Source: Nitrososphaerota archaeon (lineage in GTDB: Archaea > Thermoproteota > Nitrososphaeria > Nitrososphaerales > Gagatemarchaeaceae). Taken from it: a DNA stretch of 20,284 nt. The position numbers and the translations under genes were made by a program. The notes under the pieces are model-generated. The model was given only the letters and a program-made list of their open reading frames with translations, searched no databases and was not told the DNA's origin. Below are positions 7,727 through 13,716 of this stretch, piece after piece (the stretch's first letter is position 1; every line of letters begins with the position of its first letter). The stretch covers positions 1 to 20,284 of the forward strand of contig VBPQ01000059.1 in NCBI GenBank assembly GCA_005877185.1, in the 5' to 3' direction.

Positions 7727-8571
7727 CTTTTCAGCGCCTGCCTGTTCAACTCCTCCGCGAGCTCGTCGGGGCCGAAACCATTCTCGAGAGGAAGCCCGTC
7801 CCTCTTGAGCTGGTTCCGCAATCGCGAGACGGGAGGGATGGAGATTCCATAGGCTTCGGCCCTCTCGTCCGCGAGGATCTCCTCCGGCCTCCCATCGAGG
7901 ACCTTCTTTCCCTCGCTCATCACGACCAGCCTGTCCGCTATCCTTACCAGGAGTTCCAGCCTATGCTCGACTATAAGGAAGGTGATGCCCGTCTCGTCCC
8001 TGAGCCTCCTGACGAGCTCGACGAGTTCGACGGCAGTCTTCGGGTCGAGCAACGAGGTGGGCTCATCGAGAATTATCAGCCTCGGCCTCATCACGATCAC
8101 CCCCGCGAGGGCGACCCTTTGCTTCTGGCCGTCGGAGAGCTCGTGAGGGGCCCTCTGAGCGAGGTCCGTTATGCCGAGTTGACGCATCGCCTCGTCGACA
8201 CGAGCTCTTATCTCGTCGGGCGGAACGGCCAGGTTCTCCAGCCCGAAGGCGATGTCGCGCTCCACCGAGAACATGAAGATCTGGTTCTCCGGATTCTGAA
8301 ATAGCAGGCCCACCGTCTGTGCCAGCTCGCTCATTCGCGCTTCGCTCACTTTGTGGTCTCCGACCGAAACCGAGCCGAGGTACTCGCCTGTGTACATGTG
8401 GGGGATGAGACCGTTCACGGTGCGAAGCAGTGTCGACTTGCCACACCCGCTGGGCCCGGCCAGCATGACGATTTCCCCACCCTTGATCGTCAGCTCGAAA
8501 TCCCTTACGGCGAACTTGGCAGCCTCCGGGTAGCGGAAGCTGAGATTCTCGACTCGAACGATCTCCCCCAT
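7723..8571 (-). CDS. ecfA: ECF transporter ATPase (first EcfA)
   Basis: A 282-residue ABC ATPase. Walker A GPSGCGKST is at 39-47, the Q-loop LFQNPENQIF at 90-99, the signature LSDGQKQR at 145-152, Walker B LIILDEPT at 165-172, and the switch histidine in IVEHR. It shows the ECF-type NPENQIF block and a C-terminal extension after the nucleotide-binding domain. The ATG at 8571 has a purine-rich possible ribosome site (GAGGGGG) about 10 bases upstream. A 77-base gap separates it from the S component gene, the largest gap in this run, so a secondary promoter there is possible but not clear. Confidence 0.93.
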   Translation of the reverse strand: MGEIVRVENLSFRYPEAAKFAVRDFELTIKGGEIVMLAGPSGCGKSTLLRTVNGLIPHMYTGEYLGSVSVGDHKVSEARMSELAQTVGLLFQNPENQIFMFSVERDIAFGLENLAVPPDEIRARVDEAMRQLGITDLAQRAPHELSDGQKQRVALAGVIVMRPRLIILDEPTSLLDPKTAVELVELVRRLRDETGITFLIVEHRLELLVRIADRLVVMSEGKKVLDGRPEEILADERAEAYGISIPPVSRLRNQLKRDGLPLENGFGPDELAEELNRQALKR

Positions 8572-8648
8572 CCGACGATGACCCCCTCAGTCCCCTTCCT
8601 TCCTTGAAGGTCGAGCGGGGTCGCGGTTCCCGGTCATTATTCATCCGC

Positions 8649-9224
8649 CTACGGCTGGGAATAGATAGAGGTGAGCCTGTACCTCGCAGCGATTGCTCTC
8701 TGTCCGGCGTAGGCGAGGGGGATTGTGTAAAGGGCGACGGTGAAATTGAAGAAGCCGATGAGAAGCAGGAGCCCGGGAACCTGAGAGACAGGCACGACAA
8801 ACCCGATAGGGTATGGTAGCGGTAGAACGATCGCGTTCACAACTGTCATCACCAAAGTCCTCGTTATAGCTCCGAGGGATGTGGAAGCCGCGAGGAGCGT
8901 CGCGACCCCCCATCCCCTCCTCTTCCCGACCCGCTGCGCGGCGAGGATGCCGACGAACATCGCGACTATCGCGGCGAAGTTGTAGATGGGGCCAGCGGGG
9001 AGGCCTGCCTTCACCAATTCCAGCACGATCGAGTTCAGGGCTGCGACAGTCACCCCGCTCCGCAGCCCCAGTATTAGGAGGGCCAGGACGATAGGCACCT
9101 CCCAGACTTCGTATGTCAGAAAAGTCAGGTAGGGAGCGGGAAAGCTGATCGCAAGGTTCAGGACAACAGCAAGAGCTGTGAGGAGGGCCTCAAGGCTGAG
9201 CCGTCTGGAGTTCGAGACCTTCAT
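8649..9224 (-). CDS. ECF transporter S component, probably for riboflavin
   Basis: A 191-residue, very hydrophobic protein with about six membrane segments after a short basic start. ISFPAPYLTFLTYEVWEVP followed by VLELVKAGLPAGPIYNFA resembles the RibU-type arrangement, where a P-F/Y-L stretch precedes the ligand-binding loop and a GP-x-x-N segment follows. Riboflavin specificity is inferred from this resemblance, from the divergent riboflavin kinase/regulator gene and from the shared control region. It is not proven by sequence. ATG 9224 lies about 29 bases from the symmetric TATA element at 9251-9256. The EcfA-EcfA-EcfT genes follow. Another vitamin or queuosine precursor remains possible. 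Confidence 0.8.
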   Translation of the reverse strand: MKVSNSRRLSLEALLTALAVVLNLAISFPAPYLTFLTYEVWEVPIVLALLILGLRSGVTVAALNSIVLELVKAGLPAGPIYNFAAIVAMFVGILAAQRVGKRRGWGVATLLAASTSLGAITRTLVMTVVNAIVLPLPYPIGFVVPVSQVPGLLLLIGFFNFTVALYTIPLAYAGQRAIAARYRLTSIYSQP

Positions 9225-9250
9225 TCGCAGTGAGCGCGACGCCGTTATGC

Positions 9251-9256
9251 TTATAA
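9251..9256. promoter_or_regulatory. Symmetric TATA element serving two divergent genes
   Basis: TTATAA reads the same on both strands. Its centre is about 30 bases from ATG 9284 on the plus strand and about 29 bases from ATG 9224 on the minus strand, the usual archaeal spacing in both directions. No other TATA-like element lies at the right distance for either gene. Flanking A-rich sequence that could act as a BRE is better for the minus direction (AAATTA). Both transcripts would be leaderless or nearly so. Confidence 0.6.
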
Positions 9257-9268
9257 TAATTTGGTAAT

Positions 9269-9284
9269 TACAAATCGATTTGTA
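9269..9284. promoter_or_regulatory. Perfect 16-bp palindrome, candidate RbkR operator
   Basis: TACAAATCGATTTGTA is a perfect palindrome whose last base is the A of the regulator's ATG. Archaeal HTH-riboflavin kinases (RbkR) bind palindromic operators in front of their own and vitamin-uptake genes. Bound here, the protein would cover the transcription start of its own gene and lie upstream of the TATA element for the ECF S component. Autorepression, with a different effect on the transporter, is inferred. An 8-bp palindrome GTAATTAC (9264-9271) overlaps its left end. Confidence 0.65.
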
Positions 9285-9967
9285 TGCGCCACGACAGCAG
9301 CCTCCGCACGCTCATAGAGCTCGTCAAACTCGGCGCCCGCCGCCGCCTAGTCCCGGTCTCCACCTCACAGCTCGGGAAGATTCTTCACCTTACGCAGCAG
9401 GGAGCTTCCGTTCGCCTCCTGGAGTTGGAGAGGGAGGGCATGATAGAGCGTGGACGTGTCGGGCGGAGGTTGGGGGTAAGGCTTACTTCGAGGGGCTACG
9501 ACCGTGTCTCCTCCGTCTACGCGGAGCTGAGGGGCGTGATGAACCCGAGAGAGGGAGCGGAGGACCTTCTGTTCACGGGGCAGGTATTCTCTGGGCTGAG
9601 GGAGGGTGGCTACTACGTCAGCCTGAGCGGCTACAGGAGACAGTTCGAGAATCTCCTCGGGTTCGTCCCGTTCCCCGGGACGCTCAACCTGAGGCTGACC
9701 TCACCGGCCCAGATCGACCAGAAGCGCCTTCTCCGCTCCATGAATGGTGTCTTCATCGAGGGATTCGAGGACAGCGCCCGGAGCTACGGCCCGGCCAAGT
9801 GCTTCAGGGCGACGATGGGCGACCGGCAGAGGGGAGCCGCCCTGGTGATAGAGCGCACGCACTACGACGACACGGTGCTGGAGCTAATCTCCCCCGCCAA
9901 CCTGAGGAGGGAGCTGAAACTCAAGGACGGCGATGAGCTCTCCGTCACCGTTCACCTTGAGAGGTAG
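9284..9967 (+). CDS. rbkR: HTH-riboflavin kinase transcription regulator (RbkR type)
   Basis: A 227-residue two-domain protein. Residues 1-90 form a winged helix-turn-helix (STSQLGKILHLTQQGASVRL as the core, then LTSRGYDRV). Residues 95-227 are a CTP-dependent riboflavin kinase domain (DUF120) with PFPGTLN at 129-135 and HYDDTVLELISP near the end. In studied archaea, RbkR proteins phosphorylate riboflavin with CTP and regulate riboflavin genes, with binding stimulated by CTP and weakened by FMN. Here the glycine-rich nucleotide loop reads GLREGGY (104-110) where family members have G-x-G-x-G-x-Y, so kinase activity may be reduced. The ATG overlaps the palindromic candidate operator. It overlaps the convergent ribK tail by 16 bases. 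Confidence 0.88.
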   Translation: MRHDSSLRTLIELVKLGARRRLVPVSTSQLGKILHLTQQGASVRLLELEREGMIERGRVGRRLGVRLTSRGYDRVSSVYAELRGVMNPREGAEDLLFTGQVFSGLREGGYYVSLSGYRRQFENLLGFVPFPGTLNLRLTSPAQIDQKRLLRSMNGVFIEGFEDSARSYGPAKCFRATMGDRQRGAALVIERTHYDDTVLELISPANLRRELKLKDGDELSVTVHLER

Positions 9968-10374
9968 TACTCAATCGTGGGCGCGACCGCACTCCCGTCC
10001 TTGAGTCGGAGCTTTTCCCTGAGGTAGACGGGCGAGATGAGCTCAAGGACCGAGTCGTCATAGTCGGTTATCGCGACTATCAACAGTGCAATCGTCTCGT
10101 TCTCTAGTCGACCCTTGAAGCAGTTCACTGAGCTGAACCTCTCCCCCGCGATGTGAAACTCCTCTATCCGGAGCCCCTCCCCCCTCAACCTGAGACGCCT
10201 CCGCTCGCGTATGTCCTCCTCCGAGTCCAGTTTCACGTTCAGCGTTCCGGGGAAGGGCTCGTATCCCAACAACTCCTTGAATCTCTTGACGTACTCGGGG
10301 TGCCCAACGTAGTACGCCCCCCTCCCGGAGCCCGAGAAGACCTTACCGTGGAAGGTGTAGCTTCCCTTCTTCAC
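9952..10374 (-). CDS. ribK: CTP-dependent riboflavin kinase, stand-alone
   Basis: A 140-residue single-domain protein converting riboflavin and CTP to FMN and CDP, by family. The nucleotide loop GSGRGAYY (15-22) keeps the G-x-G-x-G-x-Y pattern. PFPGTLN is at 40-46, and DYDDSVLELISP lies in the C-terminal third. The length matches single-domain archaeal RibK (about 135 residues). An in-frame TTG at 10461 would add 29 residues, but GTG 10374 starts at the domain boundary and has a TATA-like T-run centred 27 bases upstream. It is a paralogue of the regulator's kinase domain, arranged tail-to-tail with it. Confidence 0.88.
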   Translation of the reverse strand: MKKGSYTFHGKVFSGSGRGAYYVGHPEYVKRFKELLGYEPFPGTLNVKLDSEEDIRERRRLRLRGEGLRIEEFHIAGERFSSVNCFKGRLENETIALLIVAITDYDDSVLELISPVYLREKLRLKDGSAVAPTIEYYLSR

Positions 10375-10396
10375 GTCAGGGGGCCGTCCCTGACGA

Positions 10397-10405
10397 GATA
10401 AAAAA
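10397..10405 (-). promoter_or_regulatory. TATA box for ribK
   Basis: On the minus strand it reads TTTTTTATC, centred about 27 bases before GTG 10374. It lies inside the alternative longer reading frame, which argues against the longer start. Confidence 0.55.
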
Positions 10406-10431
10406 GGACGGGCGGAGAAAGGAACGATTAC

Positions 10432-10440
10432 CTTATCTAC
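10432..10440 (+). promoter_or_regulatory. TATA box for the Nudix gene
   Basis: CTTATCTAC, centred about 28 bases before ATG 10464, giving a leaderless message. It is divergent from the ribK promoter about 35 bases away. Confidence 0.5.
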
Positions 10441-10463
10441 GATTTTGAGCCTAGCTTTCAAGG

Positions 10464-11009
10464 ATGCCCGCGGAGGAGATACTCATTCGCGTTGACGACA
10501 AAGACAATCAGGTCGGCACGGACACGAGGGAGAACTGCCACCTCGGGAGGGGCCTCAGGCACAGAGCCTACGTGGTATTCCTCTTCCACGGTGGGAGGCT
10601 CCTGCTGCAGAGGCGGAGCAGAGAGAAGCTTCTGTGGCCGGGGTACTGGGACGTCTCCTACACCAGCCACGTGTACCCGGGGGAGACGTACTTCGAGGCG
10701 GCCCTCCGAAGAGGGGTGCAGGAGCTGGGTGTCAAGCCCAGGAAGCTCGAGGAGGTCTTGGCCTTCACCTACGAGGCTCCGTTCGGGAGGTACTCGGAGA
10801 ACGAATACTGCAAGCTTCTCGTGGGGGAATTCGACGGGAGCTACACCCCCAACCCCGCGGAGATATCAGAGACGAAGTTCATGACCCTCGAGGGGCTCAG
10901 AAAGGAGATCCGGCGAGAAGTCGCTCTCCACACGCCCTGGCTCAGGCTCGCCTTCGAGGGCTTTCTGAAAGACGAGGCCTCCCGCAAGTACGCGGGAGCG
11001 GGCGACTGA
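10464..11009 (+). CDS. Nudix protein resembling type I isopentenyl-diphosphate isomerase, lacking the catalytic Cys
   Basis: A 181-residue Nudix-fold protein that aligns along its length with type I IDI, which interconverts IPP and DMAPP. Metal ligands of the E. coli enzyme are kept: H26 and H33 (spaced seven, as H25/H32), H69 in SYTSH, E87 in the Nudix helix (GETYFEAALRRGVQELG), and E112/E114 in ENEYC. The catalytic cysteine of E. coli IDI (C67, in the SVCGH block) is a threonine here (T67, SYTSH). Since that cysteine is essential in studied type I enzymes, this is more likely a Nudix hydrolase with IDI-like architecture. Start ATG 10464 fits the TATA spacing. It converges on the DHH gene with a 1-base gap. 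Confidence 0.78.
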   Translation: MPAEEILIRVDDKDNQVGTDTRENCHLGRGLRHRAYVVFLFHGGRLLLQRRSREKLLWPGYWDVSYTSHVYPGETYFEAALRRGVQELGVKPRKLEEVLAFTYEAPFGRYSENEYCKLLVGEFDGSYTPNPAEISETKFMTLEGLRKEIRREVALHTPWLRLAFEGFLKDEASRKYAGAGD

Positions 11010-11010
11010 C

Positions 11011-12018
11011 CTACTTCACGCGAACGGCCGGAGCCTTCACGAGTCTGGATAACTCGGCTGTGCATCGCTCCTCCACCTCCTCCGCCGTGAGATTGCTCGT
11101 CAGCGAGGCGGCCGTCGGATGGCCTCCGCCGTACCCTCCCCCATCCTTCCCCTCGACTTCCGCGACCTTCGTCCCTATGTGTATCTTCGTCGCCTCGAAG
11201 AACCTCGCGCTGCTGCGGAGGCTGCACCTCGTCTCTCCCTCGGCGCTTCCGGTAGCGATCGCGATATCCGCCCCAAGGTTGAGGAGGCCTCTGGCGACAG
11301 GCGCGTGGAACGAACCTACCCTACTCCTCGCCATTACCCACGGGCCGATTCGAATTATCTCGAGGCGCTGCGCGCCCTTCAGCCTCGCGACCACCTCCCC
11401 GTAGTCCGGCTCGCCCCGGAGCATCCTCCGCGCCTTCTCCAGGCTCGCGCCATCCTCGATGAGGCCGACAACCGCCCTCAGAGCGCTCTCCCCGGCTATC
11501 GCGAGGTGCTGCGAGTCGAAGAGAATGGCGGCGAGGAGCGCCTGCGCGACTCTCCTCTTCATGGGAACCCGGAGGCTTGCGTAGATTGCATAGACTACCT
11601 CCGCCGCCGAAGTCGCTTTCACGTCCACGACCATCCTATCGTAGAAGGTTGTCCGCTGAATCGGGTGGTGGTCCACGAGGACCTTGAACGCTCCGCTCCC
11701 TTTCATCTTCCCGAGCCAGGCCCCGAGGAGCTCCACGTGCCCCACGTCTACAGCGACGAAGAGCTCGTAAGCCCCGCCTCCCCCGCTCTCATCGACGACT
11801 CCGTGGGGGAAGGTTCGAGCGAGCCTCCTAGTGGGTAGAGTCATCTTCCCCGGCGCGACGATATCGACCTCGGCTCCCGGGGAGAGCTGCTTCATCAGCG
11901 CAGCGAGAGCATAGGCCGACAGGTAGGCGTCGACATCCGCGTTTCTGTGGCAGACGACGGCTACGCGACGGAGGCCCTCTGCCTTGATGAAGGGGAACCT
12001 CTCCCTCGTGCAGGCCAA
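11011..12018 (-). CDS. DHH/DHHA1 family phosphoesterase
   Basis: A 335-residue protein of the DHH phosphoesterase superfamily (RecJ/NrnA relatives). Motif I is CHRNADVD (H24, D28, D30), motif II DVGH (D91), the DHH motif VDHHP (116-118) and motif IV LFDSQ (D168). A C-terminal DHHA1 domain carries GGGYGGGHPTAA (293-304). These ligate two Mn ions. The family cleaves short oligonucleotides, pAp or cyclic dinucleotides, and the substrate here is open. The gene is placed beside the exosome/prefoldin cluster. The start is TTG 12018, since a TATA-like TTTTTAAC sits 28 bases upstream and no better in-frame start is close. Confidence 0.87.
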   Translation of the reverse strand: MACTRERFPFIKAEGLRRVAVVCHRNADVDAYLSAYALAALMKQLSPGAEVDIVAPGKMTLPTRRLARTFPHGVVDESGGGGAYELFVAVDVGHVELLGAWLGKMKGSGAFKVLVDHHPIQRTTFYDRMVVDVKATSAAEVVYAIYASLRVPMKRRVAQALLAAILFDSQHLAIAGESALRAVVGLIEDGASLEKARRMLRGEPDYGEVVARLKGAQRLEIIRIGPWVMARSRVGSFHAPVARGLLNLGADIAIATGSAEGETRCSLRSSARFFEATKIHIGTKVAEVEGKDGGGYGGGHPTAASLTSNLTAEEVEERCTAELSRLVKAPAVRVK

Positions 12019-12042
12019 CTCGACCCGAGGTAGTCTTCCGCG

Positions 12043-12049
12043 TTAAAAA
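12043..12049 (-). promoter_or_regulatory. TATA box for the DHH phosphoesterase gene
   Basis: TTTTTAA on the minus strand, centred 28 bases before TTG 12018, within the 37-base gap after pfdB. It gives the DHH gene its own promoter and implies a leaderless UUG start. Confidence 0.5.
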
Positions 12050-12055
12050 CAGGGA

Positions 12056-12448
12056 CTACTCTTCTTCAGCCGCAGCGGCGGCCGCGGCCCGCGACTTGCC
12101 GCCCCTCATCGAATCGTCGATCTTCGCCTGAATCTCCTTCAGGCTCGCCCTGAACCTGGCCTCCTGCTTCGCGAGAACGAGGGACCTGGTGCCCGCAAGC
12201 TCCTTCTTCTCGGCCAGCTCCTTCACGATGGCATCCTTCGGGACCTTGATCAGGAGGTTGCCCGCGAACTTGAAAATCTGGTCGGAGTTCGTGTTCTTGT
12301 TCAGCTCCTCCAGGGCCTTCTCCGCCTCCGCTTGCTCCAGCTCTACCTGCTGCTTCTGGACTAGGACGGCCTGCAGGTTCTGTTGTATCTGCTCAAACCT
12401 GGCAAGCTGTTCCCTCAGCCATGGTGGCAGTTGCTCAGCTTCGCTCAA
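12056..12448 (-). CDS. pfdB: Prefoldin beta subunit
   Basis: A 130-residue chaperone subunit that forms the alpha2-beta4 hexamer capturing unfolded proteins. It has a long N-terminal coiled coil (LREQLARFEQIQQNLQAVLV and on), a central beta hairpin (IFKFAGNLLIKVPKDAIVKE, about 58-77), a second coiled coil and an acidic Ala/Glu tail. The TTG start overlaps the stop of the small upstream ORF (TTGA). A TTTAAG element about 29 bases upstream could also give an internal leaderless transcript. It is the last gene of the psmA-exosome run. Confidence 0.88.
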   Translation of the reverse strand: MSEAEQLPPWLREQLARFEQIQQNLQAVLVQKQQVELEQAEAEKALEELNKNTNSDQIFKFAGNLLIKVPKDAIVKELAEKKELAGTRSLVLAKQEARFRASLKEIQAKIDDSMRGGKSRAAAAAAAEEE

Positions 12449-12672
12449 TGTCTGTCCAACTTCTTGCGAGAGTGCTTAAAGGCTTTCGGCGGACCCGTTA
12501 CTTTTCCCATGCTCAGGAGGCCCTCGCGCGCCTTCGCTATCACCTCCGTGGGTTCCTTCGACCGGAAGACCATCTCCGCACGTCCCACCGGCCACTTCGG
12601 TGAAGTTGGCGCGGGCTCCCCCGGTCTCTCTCGCTCTTCGATGAGTGTTATCCTGAGCTCTATCGCGGTTAT
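12445..12672 (-). CDS. Unrecognised small ORF between eL43 and pfdB (no standard start codon)
   Basis: This frame fills the gap between eL43 and pfdB with G/C-ending codons. Its product includes AIELRITLIEERERPG, then AEMVFRSKEPTEVIAKAREG and a basic end KHSRKKLDRH. The stop overlaps the pfdB start by 3 bases. There is no in-frame ATG, GTG or TTG near the eL43 stop. The best-placed codon is ATA 12670-12672 (75 residues), four bases after that stop. The first standard start is GTG 12586-12588, which leaves 47 residues and cuts off the first strand. In other archaea a Pcc1 (KEOPS) gene can lie here, but this sequence lacks the Pcc1 pattern. I do not recognise the family. Confidence 0.5.
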   Translation of the reverse strand: MTAIELRITLIEERERPGEPAPTSPKWPVGRAEMVFRSKEPTEVIAKAREGLLSMGKVTGPPKAFKHSRKKLDRH

Positions 12673-12676
12673 CGGG

Positions 12677-12901
12677 TTACGCCGTCTTTGCCGGGACGAT
12701 GTCGTAGGCGCCTCCCGCCACCGTGTACCCGCACACCGAGCAGGTCCAGATGCCCGAGGCAGTCCTCTTCAGCTTCAGACTCGCGCAGGAGGGGCACTCG
12801 CGGGCTGTCTTGAGTGTCCTGTACGCCCGGGAGTATCGCTTCCTCACGGTCGAGCCGAACTTGGCCCTCAGCCCGCTCAACGCTTCCATCTTCTTGGGCA
12901 T
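12677..12901 (-). CDS. rpl37ae: Large ribosomal subunit protein eL43 (L37Ae)
   Basis: A 74-residue zinc-ribbon protein of the large ribosomal subunit. A basic N-terminal part (LRAKFGSTVRKRYSRAYRTL) precedes two Cys pairs, ECPSC and TCSVCGY, with 14 residues between them, the eL43 zinc site. Length and order agree with the family. Its ATG shares a base with the rrp42 TGA (TGATG), so translation is probably coupled. Confidence 0.93.
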   Translation of the reverse strand: MPKKMEALSGLRAKFGSTVRKRYSRAYRTLKTARECPSCASLKLKRTASGIWTCSVCGYTVAGGAYDIVPAKTA

Positions 12902-13716
12902 CAGCCGCTCGCCTCCTTGATCACGCTTCTTAGCTCCCTCCCCTTTCTGATTGCTTTCTCGGCTGCCTCCATCACCTGAGCGGGGGTGAATGTTCCGGGC
13001 TCCCCCTTCTGCCCTGCACAGATGTTATCGTCATCGTCGGTGGTAAGAGTTATCCTCGCGTCCATCACTGCCTCCTCCTCAGCCGTCGGGTCGACCACGA
13101 TGACGCTTCCGATCCTCGCCATCGTGACTGAGACGGGCGTCTTCTGGACGGGGAGGGGCATCAGCTTCCCCGTGTTGGTCACTTTATCCCCGTCCGCCTC
13201 GAACTTTGGAATCTTGGCGGTGCGGAGTGCCGAGACTACCGCGTAGCTCGTCGCATCGAAGAGGTTTCCGTCCACGTTCAGGATGTTGACGTCGACAAAT
13301 ACCGTGTAGACCGACTTTCCCGCGATTAGGACGAGCTTTGAGAGGTCGACCATCTCCGACTCTCTCACCCCCCTGTCCACGACGCGGGCCAGCTCTATCG
13401 CGTTCTCGTCGGGAGGACCGGCTTCGGCGTAGGGGGAAGCGAGGGGGAGTACCTCGGCGTTCACCATCAGGACACCCTTGTCGGGGGTGTCTGCGAAGGG
13501 CGTCCCTGTCGCCACCTTCACCCCCGCGATTACCTGCGTGTTGCCGAGACTCACCTTCGCGGAGCCGTTCGCCTTCTCGATCAGCCTTGTCTCGATCTTG
13601 AGCGCTCTCATCTCGTCTTGGCTCCTGCCGTCCACTCTCTTCCCCTTCGCGAGAAGCTCCACCATCTGTGCTTTCCGGAGAGTCTCCACCACGTAGTTCT
13701 TCTTGACCGCCGACAC
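12901..13716 (-). CDS. rrp42: Exosome complex subunit Rrp42
   Basis: A 271-residue RNase PH-fold subunit. It pairs with Rrp41 in the archaeal exosome's hexameric ring and contributes RNA-binding surface but not the catalytic acid. Evidence includes GKRVDGRSQDEMR near residue 25, ANGSAKVSLGNTQVIAGVK, NAEVLPLASPYAE, and NICAGQKGEPGTFTPAQV close to the C-terminus, which is typical of Rrp42. GTG 13716 directly abuts the rrp41 stop (TAGGTG). Confidence 0.95.
   Translation of the reverse strand: MSAVKKNYVVETLRKAQMVELLAKGKRVDGRSQDEMRALKIETRLIEKANGSAKVSLGNTQVIAGVKVATGTPFADTPDKGVLMVNAEVLPLASPYAEAGPPDENAIELARVVDRGVRESEMVDLSKLVLIAGKSVYTVFVDVNILNVDGNLFDATSYAVVSALRTAKIPKFEADGDKVTNTGKLMPLPVQKTPVSVTMARIGSVIVVDPTAEEEAVMDARITLTTDDDDNICAGQKGEPGTFTPAQVMEAAEKAIRKGRELRSVIKEASG

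Noticed and set aside
6857..7852. Long plus-strand frame of 331 codons opposite the ECF genes
   Set aside because: It is antisense to EcfA and EcfT, which have complete catalytic motifs; composition is His/Arg/Pro-rich without any domain pattern.
10375..10461. N-terminal 29-residue extension of ribK from TTG 10461
   Set aside because: It contains the ribK TATA-like element, lies outside the kinase domain and overlaps the divergent promoter region of the Nudix gene.
11119..11838. Plus-strand frame of 239 codons opposite the DHH gene
   Set aside because: The minus-strand DHH and DHHA1 motifs fully explain this stretch.
12445..12676. Pcc1 (KEOPS subunit) gene expected between eL43 and pfdB
   Set aside because: The encoded sequence lacks the Pcc1 pattern (PE in the first half, D-x-x-LRA-x-x-NS near the end), so the slot is reported only as an unrecognised ORF.
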